DNA of 54,530 nt, from assembly GCA_026416195.1 (NCBI GenBank), contig JAOAFQ010000235.1, positions 1 through 54,530 on the forward strand. Direction: 5' to 3'. How positions within the stretch are numbered: the stretch's first letter is position 1; each line of letters opens with the position of its first letter. The notes under the pieces are model-generated. The model was not told the DNA's origin. It ran no database searches and worked only from the letters and a program-made list of their open reading frames with translations. Position numbers and translations under genes: made by a program. This document shows, one piece after another, positions 15,279 to 24,192 of the stretch. The DNA is from Candidatus Aminicenantota bacterium. Its GTDB lineage: Bacteria; Acidobacteriota; Aminicenantia; Aminicenantales; CALLJL01.

Positions 15279-17714
15279 ATGACTAGGACGGAAAAACCAA
15301 GCTGGAAGGTTTTAGTCGGCACCCTTTTACTTACAGCTTCTAACATAAGTTTGCAAATAGCCGCTAGTCGCTATTTCGCGATTACTCAGAGCCATCATTT
15401 AGCCTTTTTTGTCGTTAGCACAGCTTTTCTGGGCTTCGGTATTTCCGGTTGCTTTTTATCCATCAAAACTAAATTCGAAAATCTTCCTTCAGTCAAATCT
15501 CTTAGTCTGTCATCTTTTCTTTTTGGCCTAACGATTATCGGTTGTGTTCCCGCTCTTAATGCTTTCCCTTTTGAAATCTTTGAGCTCCTTTGGTCGAAAG
15601 GGAAACTTATTAATCTTCTGATTATCAACTTTATTTTGGGCCTACCTTTCTTTTTTTCTGGCTGGACGATAGCTAGCTTAACAACTATCTACGCTTCCTC
15701 CATTAGATATATTTACGCGGCTGATTTGACTGGAGCTGCCTTAGGAGCTTTTTTACCGGCTATCCTATTTCTGCCCCACGGTGATCGGTCTTCTTTTCTG
15801 ATCATCGGTCTTGTGGCTACAGGGGCTTCACTTGCTTTATCTTCAGCTTTGGAAAAAAGGCTAATTATCCCAGCCACTCTCTTGCTTCTTTTCCTTTTCC
15901 TGAACCTTCTCAGTCCACCAAAATTTTTTGAATTTCGTCTTTCCCCTTATAAACCCTTGAATCAAGCCCTCTTCGCTTCAGGAGCTAAACATCATTTAAC
16001 CCGTTGGAATTCTCAGGCTAGGCTGGATATTGTCAGCTCGCCCTCCTTGAAATTTGCTCCAGGGCTGAGTCTCGTCTATCAGCAAAACCTTCCTCCGCAG
16101 TTCAGTCTTTTTATTGATGGTGGCCATCCATCGGCCCTAACTTCTTTTGAACATCTTCATCAACCTGAATTGGCCTTTCTCGAATATCTTCCCTTCTCCC
16201 TACCTTTTTTCCTTATTAAAAAACCAGACGTTTTAATCCTTGAACCAAGAGGAGGACTTGAAATTCTTCTCTCTCTTTATTTTAAAGCTAGAAAAATCAA
16301 AGTCATCGAGAATAATCCTCTGATTCTTTCTGTTCTTAAAAAAGATCTAGCTGGAAAAATAGGTAATCTCCTGGCTCATCCAGAAATTAAGGCCATCTCG
16401 GCCTTTCCCCGATCAGAAATAAAAAAAGAAAAGGATTTTTATGATCTAATCATTTTTTCTTTACCTGACATTATGGCCCCAGCCAGCCCAGGCTTGGCTT
16501 CGCTTCAGGAGGATCACCTTCGAACTCGCGAGTCGATAACTCAACTCCTTCACCTTCTTTCGCCTGGAGGTATCTTGATGGCTACCTTGGTTCTTTCGCC
16601 CCCAGCTCGTCATGAATTGCGTTTCCTAGCCACGGTAATTGAAGCCATGGAAATCAATCGCTTAGACCCATCTAAATCAATGGTTTTGGTCTTAAGCTGG
16701 GGGACAATCAATATTTTGGCTCGGAAAGGAACTTTCACTTCTGAAGAAATAAATCTCATTAAGGATTGGTGCCAAGAGAGACTTTTCCATCTTGCTTACT
16801 TTCCTGGCCGAGTAAAGGAAAGTGAACCTGAAAGCGAAAAAAAATATGCCTTTCCTGTCGATTTGATAGAAGATCTTTTGAATCCAAAGAAACGAAATAT
16901 CCTTTATGAGCAATATCTTTTTGATATCAAACCGGCCTGCGACAATCGACCTTTCTTCCATCAAATAATTAAATTAAGCCAAATAAAATCAACCTATTTA
17001 GCCTTTGGGAAAAAATTGTTGCCCCTAATTGAAGGAGGGGGTCTCTATCCTTTTCTCTTTTTTCAAGCTATTTTTATTTCTCTAGTTTTTTTAATATTTC
17101 CCTTCCTTTATTTAAGAAAAAGACTAGGGACAACTAGCCGAAGGCATATTTTCGAGTTACCTTATTTCGCTCTAATTGGGATTGGCTTCATGACGGTCGA
17201 AATTCTCTTTATTCAAAAGGGGATTCTCTTTTTAGGTCAGCCTACTCAGGCTTTTTCCACTGTTCTTTTTTCTCTCCTTTTTTCTTGTGGCCTTGGAAGC
17301 TTGGCTTCAGCTAAATGGCGAGAAAAGAAAATCTTTTCCCAAGGCAAATTCCTTCTCGGCTGCGGGCTTATTCTTCTCCTTGATTGTTTTCTGTTTCCCC
17401 TCTTCATTGACTTCTTCTTTCCTCAGCCATTTTTGACTCGACTTATCCTCCTCTTTATATTCTTTTTTCCCACAGGCTTCTTCTTAGGATTTGCTTTTCC
17501 TGTGGCTATAGCTCGGCTTCATCAAAAAAGTCCGAGGCTTATTCCCTTGGCTTGGTCAATTAATGCCTTTTCTTCTGTTACGACTTCTATTCTGGCTATA
17601 ATTTTAGCTTTTTGTTTGGGTTATTCCTTTTTGTTTATCTTTTCTTCCCTATGCTATGTTTTAGCGTTTCTTTTTTTCTGCCTCACCAATCATAGGGACA
17701 AAACGCACTCCTAA
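15279..17714 (+). CDS. Multi-pass membrane protein with spermidine synthase-like domain
   Basis: An 811-residue protein in three parts: about seven membrane helices (residues 10-230), a soluble methyltransferase-fold domain (about 240-560) and a second membrane block (about 590-805). This is the layout of fused MFS-like/spermidine synthase-like proteins found in many bacteria. In the soluble domain the nucleotide loop reads VLILEPRGGLEI followed by KVIENNP, a variant of the GGGDG...VEIDP pattern, and the position of the catalytic Asp of true aminopropyltransferases reads YDLIIFSLPD. So spermidine synthesis is doubtful. The substrate may be a lipid-linked or exported small molecule. Its end overlaps the convergent pcm gene by 54 bases. 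No obvious Shine-Dalgarno precedes ATG. Confidence 0.78.
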   Translation: MTRTEKPSWKVLVGTLLLTASNISLQIAASRYFAITQSHHLAFFVVSTAFLGFGISGCFLSIKTKFENLPSVKSLSLSSFLFGLTIIGCVPALNAFPFEIFELLWSKGKLINLLIINFILGLPFFFSGWTIASLTTIYASSIRYIYAADLTGAALGAFLPAILFLPHGDRSSFLIIGLVATGASLALSSALEKRLIIPATLLLLFLFLNLLSPPKFFEFRLSPYKPLNQALFASGAKHHLTRWNSQARLDIVSSPSLKFAPGLSLVYQQNLPPQFSLFIDGGHPSALTSFEHLHQPELAFLEYLPFSLPFFLIKKPDVLILEPRGGLEILLSLYFKARKIKVIENNPLILSVLKKDLAGKIGNLLAHPEIKAISAFPRSEIKKEKDFYDLIIFSLPDIMAPASPGLASLQEDHLRTRESITQLLHLLSPGGILMATLVLSPPARHELRFLATVIEAMEINRLDPSKSMVLVLSWGTINILARKGTFTSEEINLIKDWCQERLFHLAYFPGRVKESEPESEKKYAFPVDLIEDLLNPKKRNILYEQYLFDIKPACDNRPFFHQIIKLSQIKSTYLAFGKKLLPLIEGGGLYPFLFFQAIFISLVFLIFPFLYLRKRLGTTSRRHIFELPYFALIGIGFMTVEILFIQKGILFLGQPTQAFSTVLFSLLFSCGLGSLASAKWREKKIFSQGKFLLGCGLILLLDCFLFPLFIDFFFPQPFLTRLILLFIFFFPTGFFLGFAFPVAIARLHQKSPRLIPLAWSINAFSSVTTSILAIILAFCLGYSFLFIFSSLCYVLAFLFFCLTNHRDKTHS

Positions 17715-18395
17715 AATATACTCCACTCTGGGTCTTTTACCCTCTTTGATTACCAAGGTTAAGGTTTGAAAATAAAGCGTACTTCCTAAAGGAATAACCA
17801 ATCGACCCCCATCTTTCAGTTGCTCAAGAAGAGGGGGAGGCAGGTGATTGGCGGCACAGGTTACTATAATCGCATCAAAAGGTGCCTTTTCGGGCCAGCC
17901 AAAATAGCCATCTCCACCTTTGACATACACATTTTGATAGCCAAGACGAGCCAATAAATCAGCGGCTTTCCGAGCTAACGACTCTCTTATTTCGATAGTA
18001 TAAACCTCACGACAAAGGTGGGCTAAAATAGCAGCCTGATAGCCTGAACCAGTCCCAATCTCGAGAACTCTTTCATCTCCTTTTAAAGCTAAGCATTGCG
18101 TCATTAAAGCCACAATATAAGGCTGTGATATCGTCTGACCTTCCTCAATTGGAAGTGGCGTATCTTCGTAGGCCAGGTTAATATATTGAGGCAAAACAAA
18201 TAAATGTCGTGGAACCATTCCCATAACTTCGAGGACTCTCTTATCTGTAATATCGCGGCTAGCTAATTGCTCTTCAACCATCCTTTTTCTTAATCGTGTG
18301 AATTTGTCCTCCTGGTATCCCAAAGATAACCAAATAGATACTCCTAAAGAGAACAAAACTATAATTTGACCCGCTTTTTTAATCAAAAATTTCAT
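17661..18395 (-). CDS. pcm: Protein-L-isoaspartate O-methyltransferase with export signal
   Basis: A 244-residue PCMT: it methylates isoaspartyl residues of aged proteins using S-adenosylmethionine. The catalytic core starts at residue 34 (LRKRMVEEQLASRDI), with RHLFVLPQY, PIEEGQTISQPYIVA, the SAM motif VLEIGTGSGYQAA and GDGYFGWPEKAPFDAIIV all present. Unlike the usual cytosolic 210-residue enzyme, it has an extra 30 residues with a basic start and hydrophobic stretch (IIVLFSLGVSIWLSLGY), a signal peptide or membrane anchor. This suggests a periplasmic or membrane-facing role. The C-terminal 18 codons overlap the convergent membrane protein gene. Confidence 0.9.
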   Translation of the reverse strand: MKFLIKKAGQIIVLFSLGVSIWLSLGYQEDKFTRLRKRMVEEQLASRDITDKRVLEVMGMVPRHLFVLPQYINLAYEDTPLPIEEGQTISQPYIVALMTQCLALKGDERVLEIGTGSGYQAAILAHLCREVYTIEIRESLARKAADLLARLGYQNVYVKGGDGYFGWPEKAPFDAIIVTCAANHLPPPLLEQLKDGGRLVIPLGSTLYFQTLTLVIKEGKRPRVEYILGVRFVPMIGEAEKKKR

Positions 18396-18567
18396 TTCTT
18401 TTTATTGTCGCTTGTTGAGGAAAGGAAAATCAAGAGAGATTTTCGGTTTTCCATCACCCTAAATTGAAAAGGTTTTCACCTCGACTCTCCCCGAAAAAGG
18501 TGATTGACTTTTTAGACTACTTGAAGGAAATTTAGATGAGACTAAAAAGGAGGCTCTCAAGAAAAGA

Positions 18568-18596
18568 TTGACAAGGAGGTCTTTTTCTGATAACAA
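18568..18596 (+). promoter_or_regulatory. Probable promoter of the coaD-pil operon
   Basis: A consensus TTGACA (18568-18573) lies 17 bases before TAACAA (18591-18596), with an overlapping GATAAC. It is about 30 bases before the coaD start. The -35 is perfect and the -10 weak. The remainder of the 18396-18620 gap shows no gene. Confidence 0.42.
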
Positions 18597-18626
18597 CTAA
18601 TTTAATTTGAATAAGGAATCAGGTTG

Positions 18627-19121
18627 GTGAGGGAAAAACGAGCTATTTATCCCGGTTCCTTCGACCCAATTACCAATGGTCATCTTGATATAATTCAAAG
18701 GGGACTCAAGATATTTAAAGAAATAATCGTGGCCGTCCTTGAAAATCCTAAAAAAGAATCCCTTTTTTCAACTGCCGAAAGGGTGGCCATGATTAAAGAA
18801 ATCTTTGCCTCAGAACCTAAAGTAAAAGTTAAATCCTTTGATGGCCTGCTTGTTGATTTTGCCCGTAAAAATAAGGCCAGAATAGTGATCAGAGGTTTAA
18901 GGGCGGTATCTGATTTTGAATATGAGTTTCAAATGGCCTTGATGAATCGCAAGCTTTATCCTGAACTAGAAACCCTCTTTATGATGCCAAGTTTAAATTA
19001 CACCTTTTTAAGTTCTCGTCTCGTTAAAGAAATATATATGCTGGGCGGCTGTATAAAGGGCCTTGTCCCCGAGACGGTGGAAAACTATCTCCGCCATAAA
19101 TTTTCAAAAATAACAACTTGA
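18627..19121 (+). CDS. coaD: Phosphopantetheine adenylyltransferase
   Basis: A protein of 164 residues transferring AMP from ATP to 4'-phosphopantetheine, the fourth step of coenzyme A synthesis. It has the nucleotidyltransferase signature YPGSFDPITNGHLDII near the N-terminus, RGLRAVSDFEYEFQMALMNR in the middle and TFLSSRLVKEI near the C-terminus, all typical of CoaD, and the usual length of about 160. The start is not ATG: GTG at 18627 or TTG at 18624, both within range of AAGGA at 18613-18617. It is the first gene of the pil operon, 16 bases before pilM. coaBC is elsewhere in the window (28449-29648). Confidence 0.95.
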   Translation: MREKRAIYPGSFDPITNGHLDIIQRGLKIFKEIIVAVLENPKKESLFSTAERVAMIKEIFASEPKVKVKSFDGLLVDFARKNKARIVIRGLRAVSDFEYEFQMALMNRKLYPELETLFMMPSLNYTFLSSRLVKEIYMLGGCIKGLVPETVENYLRHKFSKITT

Positions 19122-19137
19122 GAGGAAGGTTAAGAAA

Positions 19138-20214
19138 ATGTTTGGTTTGAAAAAAAGCAAAGGAGTTGTTGGTCTTGATATTGGCTCCCACGCCATTAAA
19201 GCTGTGGAGTTAATCCCTAAAAGGAAAGCAGGAACTGAAGCCTATGAGTTGGCTAAAATTGCCTATGAAGTTCTTCCGCACGATAGTATTGTGGAAGGTA
19301 CCATTATCGATTCCACGGCTGTCGTTGAAACGATTCGTCTAATTTTTGAGGAAAACAAAATTAAGAATCGGAATGTGGCCATTTCCATTTCTGGTAATTC
19401 CGTTATCATCAAAAAAATTTCTCTTCCTCATATGGAAAGAGAAGAACTGGCTGAATCGATTATCTGGGAAGCGAAACACAATATCCCTTATCCCTACGAA
19501 GAAACCAATGTCGATTACGCTATCCTTAAGCCGCCAAAAGGAACAGAAACCAAAAGCTTGGATATCCTCTTGGTCGCAGCCAAGAAGGATAAGATTGCCA
19601 ATTACAGCAATGTAGTTCATCAAGCAAAAAAGAATCTGGTAGCCATTGAAGTCGATGTTTTTGCTCTCCAGAATGCCCTTGAAATCAACTATCCAGAAAC
19701 TTTTGAGAATAAAACCGTTGCAATGGTCAATATTGGGGCTAATATTACTAATATTTTGATTCTCGAAAGAGGTTTACCTCAACTTTTTCGAGATCTTTCG
19801 CTCGGCGGCTCTTTCTTTACGGAAAATATGAGAAAAGAATTAACCATCAGCTTAGATGAAGCGGAAAGACTTTTAAAGGGCCTTCCAGTAAAAAATGTTG
19901 ACGAAGCCCATGTGGAAGAAATCCTCAGTCAAAACATTCGTGACTTGGTCGATGAAATCGATAAAACTTTTACCTTCTATGAAGCGGGTGACAAAAAAGA
20001 AAGAAAAATTGAGCAAATTTTTCTCAGTGGCGGGTTAGCCAACTTAAAGGCCCTGCCTGTGGCTTTTGAAGAAAGATTTGCGGTGCCCACCGAAATTTTT
20101 AATCCCTTCCGGAATATTCATTATAAGGAAAAAGATTTTGATTCTGTTCTTATAAAGGAAACACCTTCAATTTTTGGAGTGGCGGTAGGTTTAGCCCTCC
20201 GAAGAATGGATTAA
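19138..20214 (+). CDS. pilM: Type IV pilus assembly protein PilM
   Basis: A 358-residue actin-like ATPase-fold protein of the pilus alignment complex, cytoplasmic, binding the N-terminus of PilN. It starts with SKGVVGLDIGSHAIKAVEL, the phosphate-1 motif of the PilM/FtsA fold. AMVNIGANITNILI (about residue 197) is the second phosphate motif and FLSGGLANLKAL (about 297) the adenosine motif. The length is standard. It is followed 5 bases later by pilN, in the canonical pilMNOPQ order. Confidence 0.95.
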   Translation: MFGLKKSKGVVGLDIGSHAIKAVELIPKRKAGTEAYELAKIAYEVLPHDSIVEGTIIDSTAVVETIRLIFEENKIKNRNVAISISGNSVIIKKISLPHMEREELAESIIWEAKHNIPYPYEETNVDYAILKPPKGTETKSLDILLVAAKKDKIANYSNVVHQAKKNLVAIEVDVFALQNALEINYPETFENKTVAMVNIGANITNILILERGLPQLFRDLSLGGSFFTENMRKELTISLDEAERLLKGLPVKNVDEAHVEEILSQNIRDLVDEIDKTFTFYEAGDKKERKIEQIFLSGGLANLKALPVAFEERFAVPTEIFNPFRNIHYKEKDFDSVLIKETPSIFGVAVGLALRRMD

Positions 20215-20219
20215 CTACC

Positions 20220-20855
20220 ATGATTCGAATCAATCTTTTAAAACCTGAAACTAAAGAAATAAGAGAGGGACCTCCGGCTGCCCCAGTCGCTGAAGTTAAA
20301 GAGAAAAAAGCGCCACCAATTGCTAATGTCCTTGTGGTTTTAGCAGTAGCTGTTTTAGCTGCCCTTTTCTTCCTCCAGAAAAGGGCCTTGGATCAGGAAA
20401 GACAGCGACTGGCGGTAGCTCAAGAGGAAAAAAGACAATTGGCCTATGTCAGCGAAAAACTGGTCGAACTCCAGAAACAGAAAGAAATTTTTGAAAAGAA
20501 AATCAACCTTATTACTTCCCTTAAAGCTCAGCAGCCAATTGCGGTAATTATCCTTAATGAAATTAACAAATGCCTTCCTGACTGGGTATGGCTGACTGAA
20601 GTCAGCTACGAAAATCGATTTATTCAAATAAGAGGAAACGCCCTTTCCAATAATCTGATTGCTGATTTCATTCGCAATCTTGAGGATAGTCCCTATCTTC
20701 AGAATGTTGATTTGAAGAGCTCAATCCAAAGAACCAGCACTGACCAAACTTTTCTTGAATTCGCCTTGACGCTTCAATTCTTATTACCCCAAGACGAATT
20801 ACCAAGTTCCAGTTCCCCAGAAAAGCCTAAAGACCAGGGGGAGAAAAAACCATGA
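20220..20855 (+). CDS. pilN: Type IV pilus assembly protein PilN
   Basis: A 211-residue bitopic inner-membrane protein. It opens with MIRINLLKP, the conserved INLLP-like peptide that docks on PilM. A Pro/Ala/Lys-rich stretch follows, then a membrane helix at about residues 38-54 (VLVVLAVAVLAALFFL), a coiled coil (about 58-95) and a ferredoxin-like periplasmic domain containing LPDWVWLTEVSY. It overlaps pilO by ATGA. It is somewhat longer than Pseudomonas PilN because of the N-terminal linker. Confidence 0.93.
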   Translation: MIRINLLKPETKEIREGPPAAPVAEVKEKKAPPIANVLVVLAVAVLAALFFLQKRALDQERQRLAVAQEEKRQLAYVSEKLVELQKQKEIFEKKINLITSLKAQQPIAVIILNEINKCLPDWVWLTEVSYENRFIQIRGNALSNNLIADFIRNLEDSPYLQNVDLKSSIQRTSTDQTFLEFALTLQFLLPQDELPSSSSPEKPKDQGEKKP

Positions 20856-21445
20856 GAAAACAACCTTGGCTAAATTATCTTATATTAATCATAATTTTAG
20901 CCGGAGCTTTTTATTTTCTCTATTTTCGACCTAAATCCGCCGAGCTTAAGAATTTAAGAGCAGAAAGGCAAAAAATTGAAGCAGAACTGGTTGAACTTCG
21001 AGCCAAAAAACAACAACTCGATAAGATAGAGCTCGAAATAGCCACGATGACCCAAACCTTGAAAGAACTTGAAGCCATTATTCCCGTAAAAAAAGAAATT
21101 GATGTCATTCTTCGAAAAATCCAAGAGCTTGCTTTTGACTCTCGATTAAACATTCTCCGTTTTGCGCCTCAGGGAGAAATTCTTCAAGAATTTTATTCAG
21201 AATGGCCGATTCCGATTGAAATCTCGGGGAATTATCACAATTTAGGCATCTTTTTTGATCGTTTGAGGACCTTTGCCCGATTATTCATTGTGGATAAATT
21301 TGCTATTAAGGCCTTACCTAATCAGACAGACGATCTGACAATTGCCAGCTCTTTCACGGCGAAGACTTATATGTTTGTGGAAGAAACTGCCTCTAAACAA
21401 GAGGCCTCAGCTAAACCTCAAGCTAAAGCAGGGAAAAAACAATGA
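20852..21445 (+). CDS. pilO: Type IV pilus assembly protein PilO
   Basis: A 197-residue bitopic protein forming the alignment subcomplex with PilN. A membrane helix lies at residues 9-25 (YLILIIILAGAFYFLYF), a coiled coil at about 30-80 (ELKNLRAERQKIEAELVELR), then a periplasmic domain with IPIEISGNYHNLGIFFDRL, the signature of PilO. The Lys/Ala-rich C-terminal tail is variable. Start and stop overlap pilN and pilP by ATGA. Confidence 0.93.
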   Translation: MRKQPWLNYLILIIILAGAFYFLYFRPKSAELKNLRAERQKIEAELVELRAKKQQLDKIELEIATMTQTLKELEAIIPVKKEIDVILRKIQELAFDSRLNILRFAPQGEILQEFYSEWPIPIEISGNYHNLGIFFDRLRTFARLFIVDKFAIKALPNQTDDLTIASSFTAKTYMFVEETASKQEASAKPQAKAGKKQ

Positions 21446-21891
21446 ACAGAAAAATAATGATTTTATTTTTAGGTTTTTTGGGGTTAAATTTTTTCTTATC
21501 TGGCCAGGAACAAAAGGATGCCGCCACTCTCAGTTTGACCTCCCTTCAATCCCAGTTGACAATCTATAACCCTGAAGGCAGGCGGGACCCTTTTAAAAAT
21601 CTTCTGGCTGGAAAGGAAATCAAAGGGAAGACAGAGCCTTCTGGAGGGCCTGAACTTTTTATCGAAGATCTTAAGCTTATCGGCATAGTTAAGCATAAAA
21701 ATCAATATGTGGGCATTTTCTCCGGGCCTCATGGTTTTCCCCTTTATCTTCGAGTTGGCGACCGAGTATCTGATGGTTTTGTCCTGTCCATTAATGAATC
21801 GCAGGTTATTTTCAGAAAAACCAATGAGCGAGGCCTCCCTTTGATGCGTCCAAAGGATATAACTAAAGAAATTCATCCCGAGGAGCGTTAA
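21442..21891 (+). CDS. pilP: Type IV pilus assembly protein PilP
   Basis: A 149-residue periplasmic protein linking the PilN/PilO pair to the secretin PilQ. A signal-like N-terminus (residues 5-18, ILFLGFLGLNFFLSGQ) lacks a clear lipobox Cys, unlike proteobacterial PilP lipoproteins. The hallmark GRRDPFKNLL is at about residues 47-56. The C-terminal beta domain contains LIGIVKHKNQYVGIF and YLRVGDRVSDGFV. It ends one base before pilQ starts. Confidence 0.88.
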   Translation: MNRKIMILFLGFLGLNFFLSGQEQKDAATLSLTSLQSQLTIYNPEGRRDPFKNLLAGKEIKGKTEPSGGPELFIEDLKLIGIVKHKNQYVGIFSGPHGFPLYLRVGDRVSDGFVLSINESQVIFRKTNERGLPLMRPKDITKEIHPEER

Positions 21892-21892
21892 G

Positions 21893-24181
21893 ATGAAAAT
21901 GAAAAAACTTGGATTCTCTTTAAAGCTAGCCTTAATCTCAGCTGTTTTCCTCTTGGCTACAGAAGTTCCCGTGGCCATCAATACGGTAGCAATTCAGTCT
22001 GGTTTACTTCAAACCAAAGTAATAATTCAAGGCACAGCTCCTTTGCCGTCCCCGATGGCCACTTATTTAAAAGATAATCCCCGAACTCTGATTGTGACTC
22101 TTCAAGGCGTTGATTCATCAAAACTTCCTCCCATTATCTCGACTGATGATCAGTTAATTAATTCAGCTGAGATAAGGCCCGGTGGGGAAAAGCAAGTTAA
22201 TTTGTTAATTCATCTTAAGGAACAAGTCCCGTTCAGTATTTTTCGGGCCGGAAAAGAGGTTGGCTTAGAATTGACTCGCATTCTTCGGGGCGAAGCCATT
22301 GAGTTGCCTGAACAAAATTTACTTTTTCCAGGGACATCGGTCCAAGAAAATTATCTCGAAAATGTTTCTTGGGATTTGTCAACGCCCATTCCCAGGCTTA
22401 GATTGCAACTCCCTGGAGAAGTCAGCACAAGAGTTTTTGCTCTTGACAAGCCGCTGCGCCTAGTAGTGGATCTTTTTGGCACCCGCTACCCTAATCTTAC
22501 CACTTTACCTCTAAACCGAGATGGTATTGAAAAAGTCCGGATTGCTCAATTTAAAGAGACCAGTCCATGGCCGATAACTCGCATTGTTTTTGATCTTAAA
22601 GAGGTCAAACCTTATAGCATTGTTTCAGGAAAAAATGAATTGATTATCTCCTTCCCATCTTCTTCTTTTTCTTCGGAGGATGCTTTTTCAGCTGAAACTA
22701 GCCAACCGAAATTAAAGTCACCTGCAATGGCAGCAGGTTTCGAAATGAAAGCTCTGGCCACTTCAACTCCACCGTCTGAAACTAAAGCTATGATGGAAGA
22801 AACAAGTCAGAGTTCAGCCGTAATAGATAAAGCTTCAGCTCAAGAAAAGCCAAAAGAAAAAGTGACCCAGGAAACCCAAGTACCCAAAAAATTTGAGCCT
22901 AAAGTAATCGCCGCAGTTGAAGAAAAATACTCAGGAGAGCTGATTACTTTACGGTTCAAAGATGCTGACCTCAGAGATGTGATTCTTTATCTTGGCGAAT
23001 TTGCGGGCCTTAATGTTATTTTTGATCCTGATGTTCGAGGAACAGTAACTTGTGACTTAAGAGATGTGCCTTGGGATCAAGCCCTTGATTTGATTCTTCG
23101 TAACAACAAACTTGGCAAAGTTATTGAAGGTAATGTGCTTAGAGTGGCTCCCATTAGCACCTTGACTCGAGAAGACGAAGAACAGCGAAGGCTCAAGGAA
23201 AGTAAAGAACTGGCAGGGCCGATAGTCGTTAAGACGATAACTTTATCTTATTCAAAAGCAAGAGATGTTCAATCCCTGTTGATGACGAAGAAGTCACCTC
23301 GCGGTGAAATTATCATTGATGAAAGAACCAATACGTTGATTATTTCTGATGTTAAAGAAAACCTTGACCTTCTGGAGAAATTGATTAGTGTTCTCGACAC
23401 GCCAACCCCTCAGGTTTCGATCGAAGCTCGAATTGTCGAAGCCACCTCAACTTTTATTCGCAATCTCGGAATCCAATGGGGCTATCGGGCAGTAGCTGAT
23501 CCCTTTTATGGTAACCCTACTTCGCTAGAATTCCCCCATAAAATTTTAGCTGATGGCTCAATAATTCCTCAAGGGATAGTGACTAAGGGCATTGGCGGTC
23601 CCTTGGGAGGATATGCAGTCAACTTGCCAGCTCCAGCCTTTACGACAGCCGTCAGTTTCTCTTTAGCCAATGTTCTCGATACTTTCCGCCTCGATTTAGC
23701 TCTTTCAGCCCTTGAAACTTCTGGTGAAGGAAGAATAATTTCATGCCCTAAAATCACAACTCAAAACAATCAGGCCGCTGAAATTATTCAGGGACGTCAG
23801 ATTCCCGTCCAAACTGTCGCCAATTTCACAGTCACAACTCGTTATGTTAATGCGGCTCTTGAATTGAGAGCCACCCCTCAAATTACAGCTGAAGGAACAA
23901 TTATTATGACTTTAGAAATCCAAAACAATGCTGCTGATTTTGCCAATCTTGTTGCTGGAATTCCCCCTATTACTACCCAGAGTGCCAGAACCACCGTTAT
24001 GGTGCCTGACGGTGGCACAACCGTCATTGGCGGCATCTATAGGAGCGAAGATTCTATCACCCGAGAGCGAGTTCCTTTTCTCAACCAAATTCCGATCTTG
24101 GGGAAACTCTTTCGCTCCTTTGCTCGGACAAAAGAAAATCGGGAGTTACTTATTTTTATAACTCCTAGAATAATTAAATAA
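21893..24181 (+). CDS. pilQ: Type IV pilus secretin PilQ
   Basis: A 762-residue outer-membrane secretin through which the pilus passes. In order: signal peptide (about 1-27), two AMIN peptidoglycan-binding domains (about 30-120 and 155-260), an Ala/Ser/Pro/Lys linker (260-345), N0/STN domain (about 347-415, with ADLRDVILYLGEFAGLNV), N1 domain (about 425-500, ILSYSKARDVQSLL-like, then IIDERTNTLIISD) and the secretin channel (about 530-762, with VPDGGTTVIGGIYR and VPFLNQIPILGKLFRS, ending in LLIFITPRII). ATG follows GAGGAGCG. All domains are present, so a functional pilus or type II-like system is likely. pilB, pilC, pilT and pilins are not in this window. Confidence 0.95.
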   Translation: MKMKKLGFSLKLALISAVFLLATEVPVAINTVAIQSGLLQTKVIIQGTAPLPSPMATYLKDNPRTLIVTLQGVDSSKLPPIISTDDQLINSAEIRPGGEKQVNLLIHLKEQVPFSIFRAGKEVGLELTRILRGEAIELPEQNLLFPGTSVQENYLENVSWDLSTPIPRLRLQLPGEVSTRVFALDKPLRLVVDLFGTRYPNLTTLPLNRDGIEKVRIAQFKETSPWPITRIVFDLKEVKPYSIVSGKNELIISFPSSSFSSEDAFSAETSQPKLKSPAMAAGFEMKALATSTPPSETKAMMEETSQSSAVIDKASAQEKPKEKVTQETQVPKKFEPKVIAAVEEKYSGELITLRFKDADLRDVILYLGEFAGLNVIFDPDVRGTVTCDLRDVPWDQALDLILRNNKLGKVIEGNVLRVAPISTLTREDEEQRRLKESKELAGPIVVKTITLSYSKARDVQSLLMTKKSPRGEIIIDERTNTLIISDVKENLDLLEKLISVLDTPTPQVSIEARIVEATSTFIRNLGIQWGYRAVADPFYGNPTSLEFPHKILADGSIIPQGIVTKGIGGPLGGYAVNLPAPAFTTAVSFSLANVLDTFRLDLALSALETSGEGRIISCPKITTQNNQAAEIIQGRQIPVQTVANFTVTTRYVNAALELRATPQITAEGTIIMTLEIQNNAADFANLVAGIPPITTQSARTTVMVPDGGTTVIGGIYRSEDSITRERVPFLNQIPILGKLFRSFARTKENRELLIFITPRIIK

Positions 24182-24192
24182 GGGGTAGGACC

